Of a stretch of DNA of 64,000 nucleotides, positions 41,334 to 49,678 are shown one piece after another. Within the stretch, counting starts at the first letter, position 1. Each line of letters opens with the position of its first letter. The translations under genes and the position numbers were made by a program. Under the pieces are notes generated by a model. That model saw only the letters and a list, made by a program, of their open reading frames with translations, made no database searches and was not told the origin of the DNA. Origin of the DNA: Streptomyces sp. SID8352 (GTDB lineage: Bacteria > Actinomycetota > Actinomycetes > Streptomycetales > Streptomycetaceae); NCBI RefSeq assembly GCF_009862265.1, contig NZ_WWGX01000115.1, positions 38,031 through 102,030 of the forward strand, given 5' to 3'.

Positions 41334-41656
41334 GAGAGCACCGCTCACCACCACAAACACCGCTCCCAATCGAGAGCACCGCCCACAGACAAGAGCGGCG
41401 CCCCCAAGGAGCGCCGCCATCAACAATCATCCGCGAACGAACCACGCGGCGCAGGGCCGCACATCCGCACGCCCCGCGCACCTTCGAGAGCGCCGCGCAC
41501 CACCGAGAGCACCGCTCCGCGCCAAGAGCACCGCTCCCCCGCGAGGTCAGCGTACGCAAGCAAGAGCAGCACACCCCTCCGAGATCACCCCGTGCAAGCG
41601 AGAGCGCCGCTCCCCGCCGAGATCACCGTGCCCAAGCGAGAGCACCGCCCCGCGCG
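41334..41656. repeat. 19-bp tandem repeat array, block 3
   Basis: Seventeen contiguous units in exact 19-bp register (17 x 19 = 323 bp), for example GAGAGCACCGCTCACCACC at 41334 and GAGAGCGCCGCTCCCCGCC at 41600. Some middle units (about 41429-41485) are badly decayed but the register is kept across them. Orientation matches blocks 1 and 2, with a shift from GGY to ACC in the centre. Confidence 0.88.
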
Positions 41657-41734
41657 GGGGTGAGCCGGGCCCACCCACCCGGGCGACGCCACCGCCACGC
41701 CGGTTCAGGCGCCGCCACACCGTTTCCGTCACCG

Positions 41735-43123
41735 TCACACCGGTTCCGGCGTCGTCGCTCGGTCGTGGACGATCCGGCCGTCGACGACCGTCAGGTCCAC
41801 CGCCACGTCCGGCAGCTCCGCCGGAACCAGCGCCAGCGGATCGGCCTCCAGGACGCACAGGTCGGCGACCATGCCGGGGGCGAGCGTCCCCTTCCAGTCG
41901 GCGGCGTGGTCCTGGCGGGCGGGTTCGACGGTGTAGCAGCGCAGAAGGCGTTCCATCCGCGCGCGGGGGTCGGCCGCAGGACCCATCCACGCGTCGGCGG
42001 CGGCGATCTGGCGCCGCCAGTCCGGGGAGAGCACCGGCGCGTCGGAGGTCAGGCAGAGGGAGACCTCCTCGTCCAGCACCGCCTGGAGCGGCCAGGCCGC
42101 CGCCGCGGAGCCGGGGCCGAGCGCGTCGTCCACCAGGGAGCGGGTGCGCAGGGCGATCTCCGGCTGGGTGTCCAGGCCGACGCCCAGCGCGGCCATGCGG
42201 CGCAGTTGGGGACGGGTGACGAGGTCGCCGTGGATGATGTAGTGGCCCAGGTCGGCGTCGTGGTCGGCGCGGGCGCGCTCGATGGCGTCCAGGGTGATGT
42301 CGATGGTCCGGTCGCCGGTGGCGTGGACGCCCACCTGCTGTCCCGCCCGGTGCGCGGCGATGATCATGCGGGCCAGGTTCGCCTCGCGGTCGGCGTCGTC
42401 GGTGCCGTCGACGAGCAGGGTGGCGCTGGCGCCGTCGGCGTAGCAGTGGTGGGTGTAGGCGGACCGCATCGGCGGGATGCCGTCGGCGAATATCTTGACG
42501 CCGGCGAACCGCAGCCACCGGGGGTCGCTCGTCAAGGAGTCCAGGGCGGCGAGGCCGGCGAGGAAGTGCTCCAGATCGCTCGGGCCGTCCAGCTCCCCGT
42601 ACAGCCACAGCGCGGTGACCCGGGCCTTCAGCAGGCCCTCGGCGGCCAGGGCGCGGTACTGCAGGGCGACCGAGGTACCGAAGGCACCGCTCTCGCCGTG
42701 GTCCTCCCCCGGGCCGAGGCCGGGCTCGGTGTAGCTGGTGATGCCCAGGGAGGCGGCCAGGGCTCCGGCCCGGAGGATGGCCTCGCGGCGCTGGGCGTCG
42801 TCGAGGAGCGGCCGGTGGGGGACGGGGCCGGGACCCGCCTCGTCACCGAACAGGGTCGTCGGCCACATCGCGCCGAGCCAGGTGGCATGGAGATGGGCGT
42901 CGTTGATGCCGGGCAGCACGGCTCGTCCGGCGAGGTCGACGACCTGGGTGGCCGACCCGGCGTGGGCCATCACCTCACGGTCGTCGCCGAGGGCGCAGAC
43001 GAGCCCGTCGCGTACGGCGAGGGCGGTCGCGTCCCCGCCGCCGGGCGCCAGGGAGTGGACCGCACCGCCCCGCAGGATCAGGTCGGCCGATGCATTGCGG
43101 GCGTCGCCGTCGGCTCTGCGCAC
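41735..43123 (-). CDS. YtcJ-like metal-dependent amidohydrolase
   Basis: A 462-residue amidohydrolase-superfamily protein. An N-terminal beta domain leads to the metal motif GINDAHLHA near residue 75. The barrel shows VKIFADGIPP near 230, a metal His in GVHATGDRTID near 285 and HYIIHGDL near 310, and the catalytic Asp in LTSDAPV near 370; the C-terminal ADLCVLEADPL strand returns to the beta domain. The substrate may be an amide or N-acyl compound. The GTG at 43123 has GAGGAG upstream. A longer paralogue lies at 59424. Confidence 0.85.
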   Translation of the reverse strand: MRRADGDARNASADLILRGGAVHSLAPGGGDATALAVRDGLVCALGDDREVMAHAGSATQVVDLAGRAVLPGINDAHLHATWLGAMWPTTLFGDEAGPGPVPHRPLLDDAQRREAILRAGALAASLGITSYTEPGLGPGEDHGESGAFGTSVALQYRALAAEGLLKARVTALWLYGELDGPSDLEHFLAGLAALDSLTSDPRWLRFAGVKIFADGIPPMRSAYTHHCYADGASATLLVDGTDDADREANLARMIIAAHRAGQQVGVHATGDRTIDITLDAIERARADHDADLGHYIIHGDLVTRPQLRRMAALGVGLDTQPEIALRTRSLVDDALGPGSAAAAWPLQAVLDEEVSLCLTSDAPVLSPDWRRQIAAADAWMGPAADPRARMERLLRCYTVEPARQDHAADWKGTLAPGMVADLCVLEADPLALVPAELPDVAVDLTVVDGRIVHDRATTPEPV

Positions 43124-43168
43124 GGGTGCTCCTCGTTGCTCTCAGGGTCTCGACATTTAAATCAACGT

Positions 43169-43181
43169 CCGTAGACTAACG
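43169..43181. promoter_or_regulatory. Shared motif CCGTAGACTAACG in the alcohol dehydrogenase promoter
   Basis: The 13-mer includes a TAGACT -10 box. A TCGACA -35-like box lies 16 bp farther upstream. The same 13 bp, in the same relation to a -35 box, occurs in the binding-protein promoter at 37021-37033. It lies between two divergent genes and might control both. Confidence 0.5.
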
Positions 43182-43223
43182 CATCGTCGAGCCCCCGAAA
43201 CGCTCGATTCAAAAGGAGTTCCG

Positions 43224-44333
43224 ATGGACATTCCCTCGTCGACCCGCGCAGCCGTCCTCACCGCGCACGGCGCCGCGCTGGACCTCACCGAACTGCCCCT
43301 GCCCCCCAAGCCGGAACCGGGCGCCGCCCTGGTGCGCATCGTCTGCACGACCTTGTGCGGCACCGACATCGAGATCTGGTCCGGCAAGATGAGCTTCCCG
43401 GGCATGCTGCCGATGGTCCTCGGCCACGAGATGGTCGGTGAGATCGTCGCCGTCGGGGAGGACACCCGCGACGCGCTGGGCCGTGAACTGACCGTCGGCG
43501 ACCGCATCGGCTGGTCCGAGTCGACCTGCGGCGCCTGCCACGGCTGCGCCGTGCTGCGTGAGCCGGTCGCCTGCTCCGAGCGCGGCTACGGCTTCCTCCA
43601 GCGCTCCGACGTGCCGCCGTTCGCCACGGCGGGGCTGAGCGAGTACGCCTACGTGGTGCCGCGGGCGGCCAAGCTGCTGCTGCCCGGGGACATCCCGGAC
43701 ACCTGGGCCGCGATGGCGGGCTGCGCGGCGAAGACCGTGCTGCGGGCCTTCTCCCGGGCGGGCGGGGTCCGTCCCGGCTCCCGGGTCGTCGTGCAGGGCT
43801 CGGGAGCGCTCGGGCTGTTCGCGACCGCCGTCGCCCGCATCAGCGGCGCCGGCAGCGTGATCACCGTGGGCGCTCCCCCGGCGCGGCTGGCGCTGGCCCG
43901 GGAGTTCGGCGCCGACGAGACGGTCGACATCGCCGACGGCTCGGAAGCCGCCGTCTCCCGGGTACGGGAGCTGACCGGCGGCCGGGGCGCCGACCTGGTC
44001 CTCGACTTCGCGGGAGCCCCCTCGGTGGGCCGGGAGGCCGTGGAGATGGCGGCGCAGCGCGGTCGGGTGGTGATCGTGGGCAGCACCGGACCGGTCTCCG
44101 AGCCGGTGCCGATGGGCACGGTGATGGGCAAGGAGCTGAACGTCATCGGCTCGCTCAACGGCGACATCGCCGACTACCACGACGCCATCGGCTTCTTCTC
44201 CTCCTTCGCCGACCGCATGCCCTGGGACCGGCTCTTCGGCGCGCCCGTCGGCCTGTCCGGGGCGTCCGAGCGGATCGCCGCGATGAGCCGCCACGAGGAG
44301 ATCAAGGCGGTCGTCGACCCCCGCCTCCCCTGA
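43224..44333 (+). CDS. Zinc-dependent alcohol dehydrogenase
   Basis: A 369-residue medium-chain dehydrogenase. Catalytic zinc ligands are Cys in TTLCGTDIE near 45 and His-Glu in LGHEMVGE near 70. A structural zinc site with four Cys is seen in CGACHGCAVLREPVAC near 105-120. The Rossmann fold (VVVQGSGALGLFAT near 190) binds NAD(P). The substrate alcohol is unknown. The ATG at 43224 has AGGAG upstream. It is divergent from the amidohydrolase gene, with a likely shared promoter region, and is followed 304 bp later by an aldo/keto reductase gene. Confidence 0.9.
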   Translation: MDIPSSTRAAVLTAHGAALDLTELPLPPKPEPGAALVRIVCTTLCGTDIEIWSGKMSFPGMLPMVLGHEMVGEIVAVGEDTRDALGRELTVGDRIGWSESTCGACHGCAVLREPVACSERGYGFLQRSDVPPFATAGLSEYAYVVPRAAKLLLPGDIPDTWAAMAGCAAKTVLRAFSRAGGVRPGSRVVVQGSGALGLFATAVARISGAGSVITVGAPPARLALAREFGADETVDIADGSEAAVSRVRELTGGRGADLVLDFAGAPSVGREAVEMAAQRGRVVIVGSTGPVSEPVPMGTVMGKELNVIGSLNGDIADYHDAIGFFSSFADRMPWDRLFGAPVGLSGASERIAAMSRHEEIKAVVDPRLP

Positions 44334-44637
44334 CCCGGCCGCCCGCCCCGGCCACCCGGCCACCCGGCCCTCCCGGCGACCCGCACCGCGCTTCGCCGTG
44401 CCGTGCCGTGCAGTGCCGTGGCGAGTGACCGCCCCACCGGCCGACTTCCCGCACGACCGTGCCCGCCCGACCCCGCGCCCGAACGCACGGCCCGGCACAG
44501 CAGCGCACCGCTCAGCACGGCACTGCGCGGCGCACCGACCACGCGGCGCACCGCCCCACCGACTCGACGGCCCGCCGTCCCGCCCGCCCCGCGGCCGGGC
44601 GGACGCCCGGTCGAGCCACCGACGAAAGGCCCCACCC
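44334..44637. other. Intergenic GC-rich segment
   Basis: About 300 bp between two rightward genes. It includes a short CCGTG pentamer run near 44396-44420 and otherwise Pro/Ala/Arg-type GC-rich sequence. I see no strong terminator, operator or gene. Confidence 0.55.
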
Positions 44638-45600
44638 ATGACCACCGCACCGCTGCCCCGCCACCGCATCGGCACCAGCGAGCTGGAGGCCTCCGCGCTC
44701 TCCCTCGGCTCGTGGCACACCTTCGACCGGATGGACTTCGCGGACGCCGTCACCATGGTCCGCCACGCCATGGACGAGGGCGTCAACCTCTTCGACGTCG
44801 GCGTCTACGCCATGCCCGGCATGCCCCCGGTCTTCACCGACGTGCTCTGGGGCTCGATCATGCGCGCCACCGGAGCACCCCGGGACTCGTACCTCGCCTC
44901 GGTGAAGCTCTGGATCGAGGCCTTCGGCGAGGACGGCTTCGGCCCGCAGCTCAAGAACGCCTTCCTGCGCACCGGTCTCGACCACGCCGACCTGGTGATC
45001 CTCGGCGATCTGCGCCGCGACGACGTACGGCTGGAGGACCTGGTCGACGACCTGTCGGCGCTCACCCGGGCCGGGCTGATCCGGGCCTGGGGCGTCAACA
45101 ACTGGTCGGCGTCGAACATCCACGCGCTGCGCCGCATCGCCGCCGAGCGGGGCGTCGACGGACCGCAGATCGCGCAGCTGAAGTACAGCCTCGCGCGGCG
45201 CTCGATCCCGGACGGCGCGCCGTTCGCCGAGCTGTTCGGCTCCGGGTTCAGCATGCAGGCCTCGGACGTGCTGGAGGGCGGCATCCTGGCCGGCCGCACC
45301 TCGCCCGACCGGGAGATCGGCCGCGACCCCGGCTCGATCCGCGAGGCGATCGTGGCGACCGTCCCGGGCATCACCGCGCTCGCGGAGGAACTCGGCGCCA
45401 CGCCCGCCCAGGTGGCCGTCGCCTTCACGCTCACCCACCCCGCCAACGCCACGACGCTCGTCGGCGCCACCCGGCTGGAGCAGGTGCGGCAGAACATCGG
45501 CGCCCTGGACCTGGTGCGGCGGGTCGGGGCCGAGGAACTGCGCGCCCTGGTCGAGCCGTTCTGGGTGGACCGCGGCGTCGTGGACCCCGAGGGCCCCTGA
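44638..45600 (+). CDS. Aldo/keto reductase with altered catalytic His (paralogue)
   Basis: A 320-residue aldo/keto reductase that closely resembles the product of 38291-39259. The Asp and Tyr are in NLFDVGVYAMPGMP, the Lys in ASVKLWIEAF, and the usual His position reads LVILGDLRRDD, a Gly. WGVNNWSASNIHALR and THPANATTLVGATR are shared patterns. The pair likely arose by duplication and uses related substrates. The ATG at 44638 has AAAGG upstream. An HSL-type hydrolase gene follows 43 bp downstream in the same direction. Confidence 0.83.
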   Translation: MTTAPLPRHRIGTSELEASALSLGSWHTFDRMDFADAVTMVRHAMDEGVNLFDVGVYAMPGMPPVFTDVLWGSIMRATGAPRDSYLASVKLWIEAFGEDGFGPQLKNAFLRTGLDHADLVILGDLRRDDVRLEDLVDDLSALTRAGLIRAWGVNNWSASNIHALRRIAAERGVDGPQIAQLKYSLARRSIPDGAPFAELFGSGFSMQASDVLEGGILAGRTSPDREIGRDPGSIREAIVATVPGITALAEELGATPAQVAVAFTLTHPANATTLVGATRLEQVRQNIGALDLVRRVGAEELRALVEPFWVDRGVVDPEGP

Positions 45601-45643
45601 CCGTGCCCGCCGTCCCCGTCCCGCCCTCTCCCAGGAGCAGCCG

Positions 45644-46624
45644 ATGATTCCCGTCCCCTACGACCCGCAACTCGAACCGGGGCTGGCGGCGTGCCGCGAC
45701 CTCATCGAGGGGATACCGCTGCGGGCCGACACCATCCTGGCCAACCGCGCGCACTTCGCCACCCTGGTGCCCCCCGTAGAGGAGGTCATCGGCGACCGGC
45801 CGGTGGAGTACGCGCACCGCACCGTGCCCGGCCCCGCGGGGGCGCCGGACGTGGAGCTGACGGTGCTCAGCCCCCGGGGCGGCGCCCGCGACGCGCCCGG
45901 CCTCTACGGCATCCACGGCGGCGGCATGATCCTCGGGAACCGGCTGTTCGGCGTCGCCGGGCTGGTCGAGGACGTACTGGCGTACGGCGCGGTCGCCGTG
46001 ACCGTCGAGTACCGGCTCGCCCCCGAGCACCCGGCGCCCGCCGCCGCGGAGGACTGCTACGCGGGGCTCGTCTGGTTCGCCGAGCACGCGGCAGCGCTCG
46101 GCGTCGACCCCGCCCGCATCGTGGTCGGCGGAGCGAGCGCGGGCGGGGGCCTGAGCGCGGCCGTCGCCCTGATGGCCCGCGACAGGGGCGGCCCCGCGCT
46201 CGCCGGGCAGATCCTCGACTGCCCGATGCTCGACGACCGCAACGACACGGTCTCCAGCCGCCAGTACGACGGCATCGGCATCTGGGACCGCAACAACAAC
46301 GACACCGCCTGGACGGCGCTGCTCGGCGCCCGACGGGGAACCGCCGAGGTGTCGCCCTACGCGGCTCCCGCCCGCGCCGGGGACCTGTCCGGTCTGCCGC
46401 CCGCGTACGTCTCGGTCGGCGCGGCCGAGGTGTTCCGCGACGAGGCCGTCGACTACGCCACCCGCATCTGGGAGGCGGGCGGCGCCGCCGAACTGCACGT
46501 CTGGGCGGGCGGCTACCACGGCTTCACCGGCTTCTCGCCGGACACCGAGGTGTCCCGGAGCGCGGTGGCCGCCCGGGAGTCGTGGATGCGGCGCGTCCTC
46601 GGCACCGCCGGCCGGTCCGGGTGA
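45644..46624 (+). CDS. HSL-family alpha/beta hydrolase
   Basis: A 326-residue esterase of the hormone-sensitive-lipase type. It has the oxyanion motif YGIHGGGMI near 88, the nucleophile elbow VGGASAGGG near 155, a catalytic acid in the region SAAEVFRDEAVDYA near 272 and the His in GGYHGFTGF near 295. It should cleave short-chain carboxyl esters or lactones. The stop overlaps the GTG of the MFS transporter gene (GTGA), coupling the two. A close paralogue lies at 58130. Cytoplasmic; no signal peptide. Confidence 0.9.
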   Translation: MIPVPYDPQLEPGLAACRDLIEGIPLRADTILANRAHFATLVPPVEEVIGDRPVEYAHRTVPGPAGAPDVELTVLSPRGGARDAPGLYGIHGGGMILGNRLFGVAGLVEDVLAYGAVAVTVEYRLAPEHPAPAAAEDCYAGLVWFAEHAAALGVDPARIVVGGASAGGGLSAAVALMARDRGGPALAGQILDCPMLDDRNDTVSSRQYDGIGIWDRNNNDTAWTALLGARRGTAEVSPYAAPARAGDLSGLPPAYVSVGAAEVFRDEAVDYATRIWEAGGAAELHVWAGGYHGFTGFSPDTEVSRSAVAARESWMRRVLGTAGRSG

Positions 46625-47898
46625 CCACGGCCACGGCGAGCGGCGCGCGCGTCATGAGCGCGCGCCGCGCCGCGTTCGTCCTGGGCTCGATGGAAGTCTT
46701 CGGACCGCTGTCGATGGACCTGTCCATGCCGCTGCTGCCGCAGCTCGCCAAGGACCTGCACACCAGTGACAGCCTCGCCCAGGCGTCGATGTCGGTGTGC
46801 ATGCTCGGGCTGGCCTTCGGACAGCTCGTGGCGGGCCCGCTCAGCGACCGGCTGGGCCGGCGGCGGCCCCTGGTGTGGGGCGTCGCGCTGTTCACGGTGT
46901 TCTCGCTGCTGTGCGCGTTCGCGCCGAGCATCGAGATCCTGCTGGTGCTGCGGTTCCTGCAGGGGGTCAGCGGCTCGGCGGGCGTCGTGGTGGCGCTCGC
47001 CGCCGCCCGGGACATCGCCTCCGGCATCGAACTGGCCCGGCTGCTGAGCCTGCTCGGGCTGGTGGGGGCGCTGGCGCCGGTCCTGGCACCGGTCGCGGGC
47101 GGCCAGCTCGCGGCCGTGCTGGACTGGCGGGGCCTCTTCGTGGTCCTCGCCGGGGTCGGCGCGGTCCTGGTGGTCGTCGCGGGCACGCTGCTGCCCGAGA
47201 CGCTGCCGGCCGGGCAGCGCCACCGGGGCGGGCTCGCGGACACCGGGCGGCGCTTCGGCACGGTGCTGCGCGACCGGCTGTTCGTCTGCTACCTGCTGGT
47301 CGGGGCGTGCACGGGAACGGCGTTCTTCACCTACCTGGCGTCGATCAGCTTCGTGCTCCAGGACGGCTTCCGGCTCAGCCCCCAGGCGTTCGGCGTCGTC
47401 TTCGCGGTGAACGCGGTCGTCGCGATGGCGGGTTCGCTGTTCAACCGGGCGCTCGTCCGGCGGGCCGGTCCGGCGCGGATGTACGTGGTGGGCACGACGG
47501 CGACCGCGGTCGCCGCGCTGGCCCTGCTGGGCACGGTCCTCGGCGGGTTCGGGCTGGTGCCGCTGCTCGTGGTCCTGGCCCTGGTGCTGTTCTGCTACGG
47601 CGTGATCAGCCCGAACAGCTCCACCCTCGCCCTGTCGGGGCACGGGGAGCGGGCCGGCACCGCGGCCGCCCTGCTCGGCATGTCGAGCTTCGCCGTCGGC
47701 CCCGTCGTGGCGCCGCTGGCCGCGATGGGCGGCTCGGTGGAGGTGACCATGGCGGTGACCATGGCCGTCGCCTGCGCCGCCGCCTGCGTCCTGGTGTGGG
47801 GCGCGGTCCGCCCGCGGCTGCGCCACGCCGGGGAGACGGTCCTCGTGGCGGACGCCCGTCCCGGCACTCCCGCCGACCCGCGCACCACAGGAGGCTGA
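46621..47898 (+). CDS. MFS transporter, Bcr/CflA type
   Basis: A 425-residue membrane protein with about 12 hydrophobic segments. The loop motif AGPLSDRLGRRRPL (between segments 2 and 3) and SMDLSMPLLPQLAKDL near the N-terminus are hallmarks of the Bcr/CflA drug-exporter subfamily. It probably moves a small hydrophobic or aromatic compound, either into the cell as substrate or out as a toxic intermediate. The GTG at 46621 overlaps the hydrolase stop. It ends about 735 bp before the convergent dioxygenase gene. Confidence 0.88.
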   Translation: MTTATASGARVMSARRAAFVLGSMEVFGPLSMDLSMPLLPQLAKDLHTSDSLAQASMSVCMLGLAFGQLVAGPLSDRLGRRRPLVWGVALFTVFSLLCAFAPSIEILLVLRFLQGVSGSAGVVVALAAARDIASGIELARLLSLLGLVGALAPVLAPVAGGQLAAVLDWRGLFVVLAGVGAVLVVVAGTLLPETLPAGQRHRGGLADTGRRFGTVLRDRLFVCYLLVGACTGTAFFTYLASISFVLQDGFRLSPQAFGVVFAVNAVVAMAGSLFNRALVRRAGPARMYVVGTTATAVAALALLGTVLGGFGLVPLLVVLALVLFCYGVISPNSSTLALSGHGERAGTAAALLGMSSFAVGPVVAPLAAMGGSVEVTMAVTMAVACAAACVLVWGAVRPRLRHAGETVLVADARPGTPADPRTTGG

Positions 47899-47981
47899 GC
47901 CCCTCCCCCACGCCCCTGCTCCCCGCGCTTCCCGACCCCGCTGCCGCCGGTCCACCCCCGGCGGCAGCGGCCTTTCCCTGC

Positions 47982-48070
47982 CCGGCGGGTACGGTTCCGG
48001 CCGGGTCGGCCCGGCGGGAACTGTCCCGGCCGGGTCGGCCCCGGCGGGTACGGTTCCGGCCGGGCCGGCA
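47982..48070. repeat. 29-30-bp tandem repeat, three copies
   Basis: Three units start at 47982, 48011 and 48041, each beginning CCGGCGGG and containing CCGGCCGGG. Units one and three share CCGGCGGGTACGGTTCCGGC; unit two differs at a few positions. Confidence 0.8.
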
Positions 48071-48559
48071 CCGCGCATCGCCACCGCACGCCACCGGGGG
48101 GACGGGCAACGGGTGCCGGAGGCCACGACCGCGCCGGGTCGGTGGACGGCGGCCGACGGGTGCGACGCACCACTCCCCCGGGCCCGGCGGGCGGCGCCCG
48201 TGCACGGGCGCCCCGTGTGCCGTGCGTACGCCGGTCCACGGCCCGGGGACGCGCAGGGCACCCAGGGCAGGGACAGGGCGCACACGGCGGGGAGAGGACG
48301 GACGGCGGGCGCCGCCGCGGCGCGTCCCGTCCCCTGGGAGCGCTCACGACGCCGATGGACACCCGCCCACCCGGCCCCGACGACCGCCCAGGCCACCGGA
48401 CGCCCCGGACACCCGGTCCACCGGACACCCGATCGCCCGCGGACCGGGCCCTCGGGGCACCCGCGCACCCGCGCACCCACGCACCCGGTCCACCGCGCAT
48501 CCGGGCACCGCCCACGCCCCCTCACGCGCGCACATCCGCGCCCCGCGCCCCCGGGCACG

Positions 48560-48596
48560 CCGGAGGGCCGGACGCGTGGTGCGTCCGGCCCTCCGG
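48560..48596. terminator. Bidirectional terminator between MFS and dioxygenase genes
   Basis: A perfect 16-bp stem, CCGGAGGGCCGGACGC (48560-48575) with its complement (48581-48596), around a 5-nt GTGGT loop. It ends the leftward catabolic operon. Confidence 0.9.
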
Positions 48597-48634
48597 GCCC
48601 GGGGCGGCCGGGCGGCCGTGCCCCCGGGCGGGGA

Positions 48635-49660
48635 TCAGTCCTCGGGCTTGGACGGGTCGACGATGCCGAGGCCGTCTGCGCCGACCTGCACCGCGGACTC
48701 GTCCAGTGCCGACTCCACGACGGGCTGGGGGTGACCGTCGAGGTCGAGGACCGGGGAGGCCTCCTTGTACCAGGACTCGATCACGGCGTTGCCCCAGAAG
48801 TCCCGGCGGCGGTCGTCGTGGACGTTCCACCGGTAGGTCTCGTGGTCGGGGTCGCCGGTGTAGTAGTCGGAGGTGTAGATCTCCACGCGGTGGCCGTCCG
48901 GGTCGCGCAGATAGAGGTAGAAGGCGTTGGAGACGCCGTGCCGGCCGGGGCCGCGCTCGATGTGGTGCTCCATGCGCTGGGCGCCGAACAGGTCGGCGGT
49001 GCGCAGCACCTGGTGGGACTCGTGGGTGGCCACGCCCACGTGGTGCAGCTGGGGTCCGGCGCCGCCGGTGAAGGCGACGTCGTGGACGGTCTGCTTGCGG
49101 TACATCCAGGCCGCGTACAGCTCGTGCTCGTCGCCCTCGATGGTCTCCGAGCAGCCGAAGCCGAGCGCCTTGTAGTGGGCGTAGGCGGCGGGTATGTCGG
49201 GGGTGCAGATGTTGAAGTGGTCCAGGCGGGCGATCTGGGCACCGCGGTGCAGGTCGTAGCGCTGGATCAGGCGCTCGGCGCGGTCGATCTCGTGGAAGAA
49301 CTCGATGGGGAAGCCCAGCGGGTCGACGACCCGGACGGCGTCCCCGACGCCCGGCGTCCCGGCGCCCCGGGGGACGCGGCGGACGGGCAGCCCGAGCGCG
49401 GTGAAGTACTCCTCGGCGCGGTCCACGTCCTCGGGGGTGCGGACCCGGTAGGACAGGTGGTCCAGGGCCGCGACGTCACCCTTGCGGAGCACCAGGGAGT
49501 GGTGGGTGAGTTCGTCGGTCCCGCGCAGGCAGAGCAGGGACGCGTCCTCGTACTGGACGTGGAAGCCGAGCATGTCGACCCAGAACCAGCGGGCCCGGTC
49601 CAGGTCGGTGACGACCAGCTGGGCGTATGCGGAGCGGACGACGTCGGGAGGGGTGGTCAT
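48635..49660 (-). CDS. VOC-family extradiol dioxygenase (HpaD-like)
   Basis: A 341-residue type I extradiol dioxygenase with two vicinal-oxygen-chelate domains. Iron ligands in the second domain are His in ARLDHFNICTP near 145, His in LHHVGVATHESH near 207 and Glu in HRVEIYTSDYY near 260. This layout matches 3,4-dihydroxyphenylacetate 2,3-dioxygenase of actinobacteria. GGAG precedes the ATG at 49660. It is the last gene of an operon with an HpaE-like dehydrogenase, a DapA-like aldolase and a FAH-RraA fusion. It is unrelated in fold to the LigB-type enzyme at 23488. Confidence 0.88.
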   Translation of the reverse strand: MTTPPDVVRSAYAQLVVTDLDRARWFWVDMLGFHVQYEDASLLCLRGTDELTHHSLVLRKGDVAALDHLSYRVRTPEDVDRAEEYFTALGLPVRRVPRGAGTPGVGDAVRVVDPLGFPIEFFHEIDRAERLIQRYDLHRGAQIARLDHFNICTPDIPAAYAHYKALGFGCSETIEGDEHELYAAWMYRKQTVHDVAFTGGAGPQLHHVGVATHESHQVLRTADLFGAQRMEHHIERGPGRHGVSNAFYLYLRDPDGHRVEIYTSDYYTGDPDHETYRWNVHDDRRRDFWGNAVIESWYKEASPVLDLDGHPQPVVESALDESAVQVGADGLGIVDPSKPED

Positions 49661-49678
49661 GAGTACGGCTCCTAACGG

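Larger units (their letters stand above)
40092..41734. other. Large non-coding interval holding a 19-bp tandem array
   Basis: A 1.64-kb gap between the convergent SDR and amidohydrolase genes. The first 280 bp are unique and contain a modest hairpin. The rest is dominated by the degenerate 19-bp repeat blocks described separately. Frames that remain open show no domain or plausible codon pattern, and the 19-bp period shifts frame every unit, so the array is unlikely to be translated as a repeat protein. Confidence 0.75.
47899..48634. other. Intergenic region with short repeats and terminator
   Basis: About 735 bp between two convergent genes. It contains three copies of a 29-30-bp repeat (47982-48070), proline/arginine-type GC-rich sequence with no convincing gene, and a strong hairpin at 48560-48596. 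Confidence 0.6.

Noticed and set aside
40377..41656. CRISPR array.
   Set aside because: The 19-bp units are directly contiguous with no unique spacers, are degenerate, and no cas genes are nearby.
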